Shown here in pieces: positions 1 to 8,536 of a DNA stretch of 64,000 nucleotides. The notes under the pieces were generated by a model that worked only from the letters and a program-made list of their open reading frames with translations, was not told the DNA's origin and did not search any database. The DNA is from Chitinibacter sp046530675 (GTDB taxonomy: Bacteria > Pseudomonadota > Gammaproteobacteria > Burkholderiales > Chitinibacteraceae): positions 3,140,159 to 3,204,158 of the forward strand of contig NZ_CP172558.1 of NCBI RefSeq assembly GCF_046530675.1, read 5' to 3'. A program made the translations under genes and the position numbers. The stretch's first letter is position 1. Each line of letters opens with the position of its first letter.

Positions 1-32
1 GGTCGCGGGTTCGAGTCCCGTCCACTCCGCCA
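1..32 (+). tRNA. tRNA-Asp (GTC), 3' part only
   Basis: These 32 bases are identical to the 3' part of the complete tRNA-Asp at 168-244, from the variable loop through the T arm to the encoded CCA. The 5' part lies outside the window. Confidence 0.9.
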
Positions 33-47
33 CCAGTTTTACAAGCC

Positions 48-123
48 GGGTCGTTAGCTCAGTTGGTAGAGCGTCTGCCTTACAAGCAGAATGTCGGCGG
101 TTCGACCCCGTCACGACCCACCA
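48..123 (+). tRNA. tRNA-Val (TAC)
   Basis: This is a 76-nt cloverleaf. The acceptor stem GGGTCGT pairs with ACGACCC, the anticodon loop CTTACAA gives anticodon TAC, the T loop is TTCGACC, and CCA is encoded. It lies 15 bp after the truncated tRNA-Asp, so the two are probably co-transcribed. Its sequence is repeated exactly at 276-351. Confidence 0.97.
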
Positions 124-167
124 CTTCTCCTGATGGTGAAGTTAGTAGAAAATAGTTATACCACTGC

Positions 168-244
168 GGAGTGGTAGTTCAGTTGGTTAGAATACCGGCC
201 TGTCACGCCGGGGGTCGCGGGTTCGAGTCCCGTCCACTCCGCCA
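168..244 (+). tRNA. tRNA-Asp (GTC)
   Basis: This is a 77-nt cloverleaf. The acceptor stem GGAGTGG pairs with CCACTCC, the anticodon loop CTGTCAC gives GTC (Asp), the T loop is TTCGAGT, and CCA is encoded. It is the second Asp copy of a tandem [Asp-Val] x2 cluster and starts 44 bp after the first tRNA-Val. Confidence 0.97.
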
Positions 245-275
245 AATCCCTGCATCAGCATCTACATTCAAAATC

Positions 276-351
276 GGGTCGTTAGCTCAGTTGGTAGAGC
301 GTCTGCCTTACAAGCAGAATGTCGGCGGTTCGACCCCGTCACGACCCACCA
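276..351 (+). tRNA. tRNA-Val (TAC)
   Basis: This is an exact second copy of the tRNA-Val at 48-123 (anticodon TAC, encoded CCA). The spacer to the preceding tRNA-Asp is 31 bp here against 15 bp in the first pair, so the duplication is old enough for the spacers to have diverged. No clear terminator is visible between here and the next gene at 484. Confidence 0.97.
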
Positions 352-483
352 CTCGTTTTACCCCCGCACTTTGTAATCAATCAGGATTAACTGTTGCAGC
401 TTATCTACCTCCCCTCGTCTTTGATCGCCACCCACTACCTTTCAGATTAAACTCAGCAGCAAATACAAAGCATTACAGGCAAT

Positions 484-1710
484 ATGGTGAGTAATTCGGC
501 AGATCAAAACCAGTCCACACCCAACGCCCTCCTATGGCGCGATTATCGCTGTCACTGGGGATTGGCCATCGCCCTGATTTTAAGCGCATTGCTATCGATT
601 GCCCTCATGATCGGAAACAGCCCCATGCTAGCGCTGATTGCACTGAGCAATCTTGCTGCACTAGGCTGGATTTTTCTATCGTCAAAACAGGCCAAACCCC
701 AAGCGGAAAACTCGGGCACGATTGCATCGCCCGCTCAGGCAGACGACGTACTAGCAGGCATTCCCGACCTGATTTGGACCATCGACTACGCCAACCGGAA
801 TGTGGCCTCACACAATCAAACGCAAATAGCCCACCACCCGCAAGTTGCCCAGTTTGCCAAACTGGCCAGCCTGTTTCCCGCCCGTGTCTCACGCCAGTTT
901 CTTGAAACTCTGATCGAGCTGCAAAACACGCAGCAAGCCGCCCGCTTCGAATACACACTGGGTGACGAAAATTCGCAACACACTTTTGAAGCAAGGCTTG
1001 CACCACTCAGTGCACGGCACTGCGTCGTCATTATTCGCGATATTTCGCACATCAAGCACACCGAAGAAGCCCTGTTCAAGCAGCAGCTGTTCACCCAACA
1101 AATCATCGACTCAAGTCCGAATCTGATTTTCATTCGCGACAAACATGGCCGCTTTCTGCTGGTCAACCAACCTGCACAAACCCTCCTGGGGCATGACCTG
1201 CTAGTTCAGTCCCACATGGGTCTGGATGAAGATACCCCCATACTTTCAGCCGGTGATAATGAAGTACTGGCGACAGGACAAACTATTCGTCTCGAAGAAA
1301 GCTTTACCCTGCCCAATGGTCGAACCCACTGGCTGGACATGACCAAGCTGGCCATCGAACGCGAAGGTGAATGCTATATCCTTGGCATTGCCCTCGATAT
1401 TACGCAGCAAAAAGAGAACGAAGCCGCGCAAAATGGCGGCGGACTACTGGTTCGTGCCATGGCCAACGCCTTGCCGCATGCGTTCATGCTGGTGCAGGAC
1501 GGACAAATCGTTTTTGCCAACCATGCCGCCTGTCAGCGCCTCGGGTTTGAGCCGCAGCAACTGATAGGCGAAGCACTCAATCACTTTTACACCGCCCCCC
1601 ACCTGCTCGAACATTGCGAAACGCTGTCACTTAAATCCAGCAATGGCACAGAAATCGATTGCCGCATCTGCCCGGTAGAAACAAGCAGCCAATTGATCTC
1701 GTTGCATTAA
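484..1710 (+). CDS. Membrane-anchored multi-PAS protein without output domain
   Basis: The 408-residue protein has two hydrophobic segments near the N-terminus (about residues 25-45 and 48-66, separated by a short loop). About three PAS-like units follow. One starts near residue 90 (IPDLIWTIDYANRN). The second is near 200 (QIIDSSPNLIFIRDKHGRFLLV in pieces, ending in the DITQQKE motif near 310). The third is near 328 (ANALPHAFMLVQDGQIVFAN). Such PAS arrays normally sense a ligand or redox state and pass the signal to a kinase, GGDEF or EAL module. Here the protein stops inside the last strand of the third PAS (ends SSQLISLH) with no effector domain. Either it is a stand-alone sensor acting through a partner, or it is the truncated remnant of a longer signalling protein. 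Confidence 0.75.
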   Translation: MVSNSADQNQSTPNALLWRDYRCHWGLAIALILSALLSIALMIGNSPMLALIALSNLAALGWIFLSSKQAKPQAENSGTIASPAQADDVLAGIPDLIWTIDYANRNVASHNQTQIAHHPQVAQFAKLASLFPARVSRQFLETLIELQNTQQAARFEYTLGDENSQHTFEARLAPLSARHCVVIIRDISHIKHTEEALFKQQLFTQQIIDSSPNLIFIRDKHGRFLLVNQPAQTLLGHDLLVQSHMGLDEDTPILSAGDNEVLATGQTIRLEESFTLPNGRTHWLDMTKLAIEREGECYILGIALDITQQKENEAAQNGGGLLVRAMANALPHAFMLVQDGQIVFANHAACQRLGFEPQQLIGEALNHFYTAPHLLEHCETLSLKSSNGTEIDCRICPVETSSQLISLH

Positions 1711-1788
1711 GCACCCTATGCAAAACAGCGATTAAGCAGTGTCGCCGCATGATAAAATCGCCAGCTTGATTTCATCAGCACAGCGGCA

Positions 1789-4700
1789 ATGACTATTTCT
1801 CTTCGCGACCTTCATAGCTATCACGCCCAGCTTTCCGACTGCCAGAGCAGTGACCGTCACCCGCTCTCGCGTCTGTTGAGCCAGATCGGCGAACGCCTGA
1901 AACGCAATCAGCCGATTGAGCAATTACAGGCGCAATTCGCTGCTGGCATCGAAAAATCAATCGCAAAAACCGCATTGCGGCGAGAAAAACTGCCGACGCC
2001 CGACTACGACGATTTTCTGCCGGTTAATCAGCGGCGCGATGATCTGAAAGATGCCATCTTAAAAAATCAGGTCGTTATTGTCTGCGGTGAAACCGGCTCG
2101 GGTAAAACGACTCAGCTACCGAAAATCTGCCTCGAACTCGGTCGTGGCGTTCATGGTCTGATCGGCCACACGCAGCCACGTCGGCTCGCCGCCCGCTCGG
2201 TCGCCAGCCGCATTGCGCAGGAATTGAAATCCGAAATCGGCCATTACGTTGGCTATAAAGTGCGCTTTACCGATAAAAGCTCGCCCGCCAGCTACATCAA
2301 GCTGATGACCGACGGTATTTTGCTCGCCGAGTCGTTGAGTGATCGTTTTCTGAACAACTACGACACCATCATCATCGACGAGGCGCACGAGCGCAGCCTG
2401 AATATTGATTTCTTGCTCGGTTATCTGAAGCAAATCCTGCCTAAGCGCCCCGACCTCAAAGTCATCGTCACCTCTGCCACCATCGACGCAGATCGTTTCA
2501 GCAAACACTTCGACGGCGCACCAGTACTCGAAGTCTCAGGTCGCACCTACCCGGTTGAAGTGCGCTACAAGCCGCTCGCCAGCCTTGATGCGGACGATCA
2601 GGAAATCGAGATGGAAGAAGCCATCGCCAGCGCCATCGACGAGCTCTGGCGGCGCGATGGCAGCGGCGATGTGCTGGTGTTTTTGCCCGGCGAGCGCGAA
2701 ATCCGTGAAACGATGGAAGAATTACGCAAAGCCAAGCTGCGCGACGCCGAAGTGCTACCGCTATTTGCCCGATTATCGAATGAAGACCAGCAAAGAATTT
2801 TCCGCCCCAGCAATACCGGGCGACGTATCGTGCTGGCAACCAATGTCGCCGAGACTTCGCTGACGGTACCCGGCATCCGTTATGTCATCGACAGCGGCCA
2901 GGCACGGATTAACCGCTACAGCCCGCGCGCCAAGGTCGAGCAACTCCTAATCGAGAAAATCTCGCAAGCCTCGGCACGCCAGCGTTCAGGTCGTTGTGGC
3001 CGCGTCGCCAGCGGCATTTGTGTTCGCCTGTATTCGGAAGACGACTTCAACTTGCGCCCGGCCTTCACCGACCCCGAGATCGTCCGCTCCAGCCTGGCTG
3101 GCGTCATTCTGCGCATGGCCGCACTCAAGCTCGGTCGCGTCGATGAGTTTCCGTTTCTGGAAGCACCGTCGGGCAAGCTGATCGCCGACGGCTACCAGCA
3201 ATTGCGCGAGCTGGGCGCGGTTGATGATGATGACAGGCTGACCCAGATCGGCCAGCAACTCGCGCGTCTGCCGGTCGATCCGCGAGTCGGCCGCATGCTG
3301 ATTGCCGGGCAGGATGAAGGCTGTCTGCGTGAAATGCTGATTATCGCTTCGGGCTTGTCGCTACAAGACCCGCGCGAGCGCCCTTTTGAAGCGCGCGCCG
3401 CAGCCGATCAGGCGCACGCCAAGTTCGTTGAAGAAAAATCGGACTTTCTGTCTTACCTGCGTTTGTGGGATTTCTTCGAGAAACTGCTGGCCGACAAAAC
3501 GTCGAATCGCCAACTGGTACAGGATTGCCACCGCAACTTCCTGTCCTACCTGCGCTTGCGCGAATGGCGCGAGCTGCACAAACAGCTTGCCGAAATGGCG
3601 AGCGAACTCAGGCTGAATGAAAAACCTGGCACTTTCGAGCAGATTCACAAAGCTTTGATCACCGGCTTGCTCGGCAATCTGGGCTTCAAGCAGCCGGAAA
3701 ACGACGAATACCTCGGCGCGCGTGGCATCAAATTTAATGTTTTCCCCGGCTCGAATCTGAAAAAAGCGCGCCCCAAGTGGATCGTTGCCGCCGAACTCGT
3801 TGAAACCAGCAAGCTCTACGCGCGCTGCGTCGCGGCGATTGAGCCGGAATGGGTCGAAAAACTCGCGCCGCATCTGATCAAACGGCAATATTTCGATCCG
3901 CACTGGAGCAAAGATCAGGCGCAGGTCAACGCATCGGAACGTATCACGCTGTATGGCTTGCCGATTGTGGCGCGCAGAAAGGTACATTACGGGGGTATCA
4001 ACGCCGCCGAATCGCGCGAGATTTTCATCCGCGAAGCGCTGGTGCAATTCAATTACCAAACCAAGGCCAAATTTTTCGACCACAATCTGGCCTTGCTGCT
4101 CGACGTTGAAGAACTCGAACACAAAACGCGCCGTCAGGACGTGCTGGTCGATGAACACGCGCTGTTTGCCTTTTTCGACGCCAAAATTCCGGCTGATATT
4201 GTCAACGGTGCCGGTTTTGAAGCGTGGCGCAAACAGGCTGAAAAACTCGATCCGCAACTGCTGTATCTGAGCCGCGAAGACCTGATGCAGCACAGCGCCG
4301 CGGGCGTCACCGAGGAGCAATACCCGGAATTTTTCCGCCTGAATGACGCCAAGCTCCCACTGGGGTATCGCTTCGAACCCGGCCATCTGCTTGACGGTGT
4401 AACGATTACCCTCCCCCTGCATCTATTGAACCGCGTCAATCATGCGACTTTCGACTGGCTCGTTCCCGGCCTGATCCGCGAGAAAATCACGCTGTTGATC
4501 AAATCGCTGCCCAAGCCTATCCGTCGCCTGTGCGTACCGGTGCCGGACTTTGCAACCAAAATGATGGTCGAGCTCGACAACAAAAACAGTACTGATCGAG
4601 AAGCGCCGCTATTGCCGCAGTTGGCGCAAGCGACAACGCGCGGCTGCGGCCAGCCGGTCAGTGCCGATGATTTCAACGGCGATGATTTACCCACCCACTT

Positions 4701-5706
4701 GCGAATGAACTTCCGCATCATCGACGACGCCGGGCAAGAGCTGGCGCAAGGCCGCGATCTGATCGCGATTCGTGCGCAGCTCGGTGAAGCGGCGCAGCTG
4801 ACCTTCCGCGACTCGGCCGACGACAGTACCGGCATCGAAAAATCGGGCATTAGCAAATGGGACTTCGGCGATCTGCCGGCCAAAATCAATTTCAAACGTC
4901 ACGGCAAAGCAATGACGGGCTACCCCGGACTCGTTCCCGATGAAGATGAGGCGGGCAAAGAGTGCGTCGCGATTCGGCTGTTTGACACCGAACATGCCGC
5001 CAACGAAGCCCACCGCGCCGGTGTCGTACGCCTGCTGCAGTTCGAACTCAAAGGACACCTGAAACAACTGCCCAAAGCCTTGCCGAACTTCAACCAGCTC
5101 GCGATCCACTATCGCAGCCTCGGCAATAGCGACGAATTGATGAGCGACGTGATCGCGTGCATTTGCAACCGCGCTTTTCTGGGCGACGACGAAGCACCAC
5201 GCAGCAAAAAAGATTTTGACGAGCAGAAAAGCCGCGCCAAAGTGCGGCTACCGTCGGTACGCGACGCCGTTCTACGTACGCTGAACGACATCGCCCCCGA
5301 CTTTATTGCGCTCGGCACGCTACTTTCCAAAGGCGGCAATATCCAGAACGAGCTCAAAACCCAGCTTGGCACGCTGATTTACAAAGGCTTCCTCGCCGCA
5401 ACCCCGTGGGAGCAATTGCCACGACTGCCGTTTTACATCAAAGCCATGAAAATCCGCCTCGAGAAACGCGTGCAAAATCCATCGCGCGACGGTCAGCGCG
5501 GCGCTGAGGTGGCTGAATTGATGCAGAGGTATACGGCAGAAATCGAGAAGTGGCAACGCGAAGGGCGGGATACCTCCACTCTGCTGCCGTTCCGCTGGAT
5601 GATTGAGGAATTACGCGTCGGGCTGTTTGCGCAGGAATTGAGGACACCGTATCCGGTGTCGGTGAAGCGGCTGGATAAGGTTTGGGCGGAGATTACGAAG
5701 CGGTGA
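1789..5706 (+). CDS. hrpA: ATP-dependent RNA helicase HrpA
   Basis: This 1305-residue DEAH-box helicase matches the usual full-length HrpA size of about 1300. It carries Walker A GETGSGKT (about residues 100-107), the DEAH box at 197-200, SAT at 229-231 and motif VI QRSGRCGR at about 398-405. The HA2/OB region and the long HrpA-specific C-terminal half follow. HrpA is a cytoplasmic helicase that rescues or processes stalled ribosome-mRNA complexes and influences mRNA processing. The ATG at 1789 lies 78 bp after the PAS gene. The gene appears single and intact, and the long reading frames on its opposite strand are codon-bias shadows. Confidence 0.95.
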   Translation: MTISLRDLHSYHAQLSDCQSSDRHPLSRLLSQIGERLKRNQPIEQLQAQFAAGIEKSIAKTALRREKLPTPDYDDFLPVNQRRDDLKDAILKNQVVIVCGETGSGKTTQLPKICLELGRGVHGLIGHTQPRRLAARSVASRIAQELKSEIGHYVGYKVRFTDKSSPASYIKLMTDGILLAESLSDRFLNNYDTIIIDEAHERSLNIDFLLGYLKQILPKRPDLKVIVTSATIDADRFSKHFDGAPVLEVSGRTYPVEVRYKPLASLDADDQEIEMEEAIASAIDELWRRDGSGDVLVFLPGEREIRETMEELRKAKLRDAEVLPLFARLSNEDQQRIFRPSNTGRRIVLATNVAETSLTVPGIRYVIDSGQARINRYSPRAKVEQLLIEKISQASARQRSGRCGRVASGICVRLYSEDDFNLRPAFTDPEIVRSSLAGVILRMAALKLGRVDEFPFLEAPSGKLIADGYQQLRELGAVDDDDRLTQIGQQLARLPVDPRVGRMLIAGQDEGCLREMLIIASGLSLQDPRERPFEARAAADQAHAKFVEEKSDFLSYLRLWDFFEKLLADKTSNRQLVQDCHRNFLSYLRLREWRELHKQLAEMASELRLNEKPGTFEQIHKALITGLLGNLGFKQPENDEYLGARGIKFNVFPGSNLKKARPKWIVAAELVETSKLYARCVAAIEPEWVEKLAPHLIKRQYFDPHWSKDQAQVNASERITLYGLPIVARRKVHYGGINAAESREIFIREALVQFNYQTKAKFFDHNLALLLDVEELEHKTRRQDVLVDEHALFAFFDAKIPADIVNGAGFEAWRKQAEKLDPQLLYLSREDLMQHSAAGVTEEQYPEFFRLNDAKLPLGYRFEPGHLLDGVTITLPLHLLNRVNHATFDWLVPGLIREKITLLIKSLPKPIRRLCVPVPDFATKMMVELDNKNSTDREAPLLPQLAQATTRGCGQPVSADDFNGDDLPTHLRMNFRIIDDAGQELAQGRDLIAIRAQLGEAAQLTFRDSADDSTGIEKSGISKWDFGDLPAKINFKRHGKAMTGYPGLVPDEDEAGKECVAIRLFDTEHAANEAHRAGVVRLLQFELKGHLKQLPKALPNFNQLAIHYRSLGNSDELMSDVIACICNRAFLGDDEAPRSKKDFDEQKSRAKVRLPSVRDAVLRTLNDIAPDFIALGTLLSKGGNIQNELKTQLGTLIYKGFLAATPWEQLPRLPFYIKAMKIRLEKRVQNPSRDGQRGAEVAELMQRYTAEIEKWQREGRDTSTLLPFRWMIEELRVGLFAQELRTPYPVSVKRLDKVWAEITKR

Positions 5707-5753
5707 TGGTTGATTTGTTTTGATGTGTATGGGGGGTTAGCTAAAGGGGTAAC

Positions 5754-5768
5754 TCACCAACTTGGTGA
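5754..5768. other. Perfect 7-1-7 palindrome upstream of the AbiTii-like gene
   Basis: TCACCAA-C-TTGGTGA is a perfect inverted repeat in the 148-bp gap between hrpA and the AbiTii-like gene, about 87 bp before the latter's start. It has no T-tract after it, so an operator is at least as likely as a hairpin terminator. A TATATTTT stretch closer to the gene could be its -10 region. Confidence 0.35.
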
Positions 5769-5854
5769 TTGATCCAAATGACAGCTCAGCGCGGGTATCG
5801 CCATCCTACAAGACTATATTTTGCAAGTTAATTTCATTACATCAAGGTATCTAA

Positions 5855-6790
5855 ATGTCCAACCAAAGTAGATCAGAGCATATTTTAGAGCTAGCGCGTG
5901 AGCTTCTAGACGATATTGAACTAAGCAGAACCAGCGCGGAAAGCCTTGTTCTTAAAGCTTCACGGCTCGCTCGTTGGGTCGGTTCAGAAGAAGTTCGATA
6001 TTGGTTAAAACTTGAGATGGGTGGGTATAACAGTACTAATGAGACATCAAGAAAATACATGTCTATAACTGGGCGTTGGATCGACAAAGACAAAGATATC
6101 GGCTACTGGGGGCCTCTTGCTCAACAAGAAGCATCAATAGCAGCAGAAAAAGCAAAATTAGCTTCATTGAGAACTCCGGATTCTAGTGGAGAATGGGCAT
6201 CTGTAGCCATCGCCAATGTTACAAATGCAATGAATCAGACAACGACAAACATATCAAAGATAAGCGCGATAAAGAGCCGAGTTCTTGCTCAACTACACTC
6301 ATTCGTTAGTGAGGTTTATTATGAAAAAGAATTTGATAACCTTTCTGAATCAATTTTTGAAAGGTACAAAAGCACCGTCGATACCCTAATTTCCGATAAT
6401 TGCGGTGAAGTACTTGAGAAAATTCCATCAGTGATGGCTCGGCTTTCAGATGGTGACGAAGAATCTATCAGTCAGGCATTGGTCACTTGCAGAAGAATAA
6501 TTGAAGCATTCGCTGATTCAATATTTCCACCAACAGATCAAACTCTTGAAATTGGTGGGAATACTCTAAAGCTTGATGCAAGTAAACACCAAAATCGAAT
6601 TAATGCGTACGTTCACCAGCATGTGCAAAGCCAGTCGCGAAAACAAAAAATTCGGCAAAATTTATCCAACCTATTTGATCGCGTGTCTACAGGCGTCCAT
6701 GGCGATGTAACCGCAGAAGAGGCCAAATCATTATTTTTAAATGCATACCTGTTTCTCGGCGAAATACTGCACCTCAAAAAAGCCACATAG
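5855..6790 (+). CDS. AbiTii-domain protein, putative abortive-infection/phage-defence factor
   Basis: This is a 311-residue soluble protein. Its first about 60 residues (LLDDIELSRTS, then SLVLKASRLARWVG and the YWLKLEMGGY element) have the look of the AbiTii domain, which is found in candidate abortive-infection proteins. The C-terminal part (about 215-305) is helical, with a conserved-looking RRIIEAFADSIFPP and a final STGVHGDVTAEEAK helix, reminiscent of HEPN-like or AbiJ-type C-terminal modules. Base composition is visibly more AT-rich than hrpA upstream. It stands alone between a palindrome and a terminator and is followed by repeats, all consistent with horizontal acquisition. The domain call rests on pattern memory, and the defence role is inference. 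Confidence 0.6.
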   Translation: MSNQSRSEHILELARELLDDIELSRTSAESLVLKASRLARWVGSEEVRYWLKLEMGGYNSTNETSRKYMSITGRWIDKDKDIGYWGPLAQQEASIAAEKAKLASLRTPDSSGEWASVAIANVTNAMNQTTTNISKISAIKSRVLAQLHSFVSEVYYEKEFDNLSESIFERYKSTVDTLISDNCGEVLEKIPSVMARLSDGDEESISQALVTCRRIIEAFADSIFPPTDQTLEIGGNTLKLDASKHQNRINAYVHQHVQSQSRKQKIRQNLSNLFDRVSTGVHGDVTAEEAKSLFLNAYLFLGEILHLKKAT

Positions 6791-6838
6791 AACTTGTTAA
6801 GTTAAGCCTGCGCAGCCCAACATTTACCGCGAACACCG

Positions 6839-6866
6839 AAACCGCCATTCACGGCGGTTTTTATTT
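6839..6866 (+). terminator. Rho-independent terminator after the AbiTii-like gene
   Basis: The stem AAACCGCC/GGCGGTTT has a 6-nt loop (ATTCAC) and is followed by a T-rich run (TTATTT). It lies about 50 bp past the stop codon of the gene at 5855-6790. Confidence 0.8.
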
Positions 6867-6892
6867 GCTTGCAGCAATTCATCCACCACGGA

Positions 6893-7108
6893 TTGGCGGC
6901 TATGCGCCGCGGCACTTACCTTTCTTGAACGGCCAAGAAAGGTAAGCCAAAGAAAGCCGCCCCGGCATCTGCGTCCCGCTACGCGGGATACCCTCGCTGC
7001 GGACGGTTCGAGGCGGCGGCGGGGCTTAACAAAACAGGCCCCGCCGAAACCCCGCCCCGCCCGTTCCTCGCTCGGCGCAGACGTAGGGGAATCCATGCAG
7101 ACCAACGA
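6893..7108 (+). repeat. Interspersed GC-rich repeat, copy A (inverted partner of copy B)
   Basis: Copy A has an outer end GGCGGCTATGCGCCGCG. A perfect hairpin follows, with 13-bp arms 6915-6927 and 6934-6946 and a 6-nt loop, then a CCAAAGAAAGCCGCC block, and an inner end CAGACCAACGA (7098-7108). The same order of elements occurs on the other strand in copy B at 7197-7408. No credible protein is encoded. Similar blocks are, to my knowledge, common as dispersed non-coding repeats in beta- and gammaproteobacteria and often yield spurious gene calls. Confidence 0.6.
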
Positions 7109-7196
7109 TTGCGGTATATACATGGCTATGTGTTGCTCTGAAGGGCAATTTGATTGCTGCTTTGATTGATATACCCCATGCCCATTTTGTTTATGC

Positions 7197-7408
7197 TCGT
7201 TGGTCTGGGGCTTAAATCCCCTGTCGCCCATCGCCGAAGGAGTGGAGCGAGACAAATGGCTTTATCGTTTGGCTCGCGACCGACTGAGGGAAGCCCGGAG
7301 GGCCGCAGGCGGGGGGCTCCTTTGGGGTGTAGGGGGCTTTGGAGAAGCAAAGCCCCCTACCTGCCCGCGCGGCGGAACGCGCATCAAAATATTCGCGGCG
7401 TAGCCGCA
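7197..7408 (-). repeat. Interspersed GC-rich repeat, copy B, inverted relative to copy A
   Basis: Read on the minus strand from 7408, copy B shows GCGGCTACGCCGCG, then a perfect hairpin with 13-bp arms (7329-7341 and 7348-7360) and a 6-nt loop. A CCAAAGGAGCCCCCC block follows, and the copy ends with CAGACCAACGA (7197-7207). The architecture matches copy A while the stem sequences differ, so this is a diverged relative in head-to-head orientation. The roughly 90 bp between the two inner ends (7109-7196) and the flank 7409-7522 show no gene. Confidence 0.6.
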
Positions 7409-7522
7409 TAAAATCTGAATCACCATGCGGCATCGCTTGCACAGCAGGCTTAGTTTGAACTTGACTTCAAGGCAAGCAAACAGAACAATCGTTCCAATTC
7501 AACCCAACAAGCAACCCCCCCT

Positions 7523-7942
7523 ATGCGCCCTCGCCTCAATCTGATCCTGCTCGGCGTTGCCGATGTGGCCAAATCGACCGCTTTTTATGAAGCACTCGGC
7601 TGGCAAAAAGCGGCGACGAGCCATGAAGGTTTTGTAAAATTCGATCTGGGCGGCGTCGTGCTGGCGATTCAGTCACGTGCGGCCTTTGCCGCAGATGCCA
7701 ATGCAGGCGAAGTTGATGGCAGCGGTTTTGCCGGTTTTGCGCTGGCGTATATCGCCCGCTCTAGCGACGATGTGGCGCGCGTGCTGGCCAAAGCGCAGAG
7801 CCTGGGCGCGACCATTGTCAAACCGGCAACAGCTTCAGCCTGGGGGATTGCCGGCTATTTTCGCGATCCGGACGGGCATTTGTTCGAGGTGTGTTTTGAA
7901 GACGGCTGGGTTTTCGATGATGAAGACCATTTGGTGGTCTAA
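7523..7942 (+). CDS. VOC-family (glyoxalase/bleomycin-resistance-like) protein
   Basis: The 139-residue single-module protein has the beta-alpha-beta-beta-beta vicinal oxygen chelate pattern. The N-terminal strand LNLILLGVADVAKSTAFYEALGW is read here in two parts (LNLILLGVADVA and KSTAFYEALGW). The protein ends with the typical GYFRDPDGHLFEVCF, whose Glu is usually a metal ligand. VOC proteins act as dioxygenases, glyoxalases, epimerases or drug-binding proteins, and the substrate cannot be told from sequence. It is transcribed away from the repeat region and is convergent with the next gene, which ends 13 bp away. Confidence 0.8.
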   Translation: MRPRLNLILLGVADVAKSTAFYEALGWQKAATSHEGFVKFDLGGVVLAIQSRAAFAADANAGEVDGSGFAGFALAYIARSSDDVARVLAKAQSLGATIVKPATASAWGIAGYFRDPDGHLFEVCFEDGWVFDDEDHLVV

Positions 7943-7954
7943 GCGCTGGAGCGA

Positions 7955-8536
7955 TTATTTTTCCAGTCGCTGCCGAAATTCATTGAGCTTGGCTTCATAA
8001 TCGTCGGCTTCGCCAAACTCCAGAAATTGCGCATAACGGGCATGGGTGCCGAGGATTTTTCGGGCGTGTTTGATCGGACAGAAATATTGCTCGGTTCTGG
8101 CGATGATTTCGCTGATGTAGCCGATCAGCCCACTGGCGTAAGCACAATACGTACAGTGGAATTTTTCGATGAAATTCAGGTAGCCCAGATGCTGACGGTC
8201 GAGCACGATGTAGTCGCCGCGCCGCACTTTGGCAATGCGATAAATCGGGAAGCAGCTGGCCTGATACAGGCTGACAAACAGATCGAGTATCAGCAGCGGA
8301 ACGATCATGCTGTAGATGATTGGCCCGGTAATCAGATTTTGCGGCCGGTTAGTGACGAGCCAGCGAAAAAAATTCTTTTTCAAACGGCGATGCGTCTGTT
8401 TGATCGACTGCTCAAATTCGATTTTCTTGCCGTTGATCTGGAAGAAAATTGTCGATTGCTGTTCATGCACCGCAGTGCGCAACTCGTCTTCCAGCGCGTT
8501 GATCTGATCGAGTAATTGCCGGATTTTTTCACTCAT
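7955..8536 (-). CDS. Conserved membrane protein of unknown function with Cys motifs
   Basis: The protein has 193 residues from the ATG at 8536, which has GGAG 7 bp upstream. A GTG four codons earlier lacks such a site. The N-terminal 45 residues are a charged coiled coil. A hydrophobic stretch follows (GPIIYSMIVPLLILDLFVSLYQ, read in two parts; about residues 70-92). A conserved-looking cysteine element FHCTYCAYASGL comes next, then CPIKHARK. These Cys/His residues could bind a metal. I recognise this as a proteobacterial hypothetical family without known function. The C-terminus is again helical and charged. Confidence 0.6.
   Translation of the reverse strand: MSEKIRQLLDQINALEDELRTAVHEQQSTIFFQINGKKIEFEQSIKQTHRRLKKNFFRWLVTNRPQNLITGPIIYSMIVPLLILDLFVSLYQASCFPIYRIAKVRRGDYIVLDRQHLGYLNFIEKFHCTYCAYASGLIGYISEIIARTEQYFCPIKHARKILGTHARYAQFLEFGEADDYEAKLNEFRQRLEK

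Noticed and set aside
171..494. A 107-codon open frame at the left end
   Set aside because: It runs through two tRNA genes and their spacers. The repeated peptide segments simply mirror tRNA sequence.
3361..4422. A 353-codon frame antisense to hrpA
   Set aside because: It lies entirely inside the well-supported hrpA frame. Long antisense frames are expected with this codon usage, and the peptide shows no domain.
7166..7411. Several overlapping frames of 60-140 codons in 6824-7442
   Set aside because: They fall within the repeat pair and their hairpins. Low-complexity Arg/Gly/Pro peptides of this kind are typical spurious calls from this repeat.
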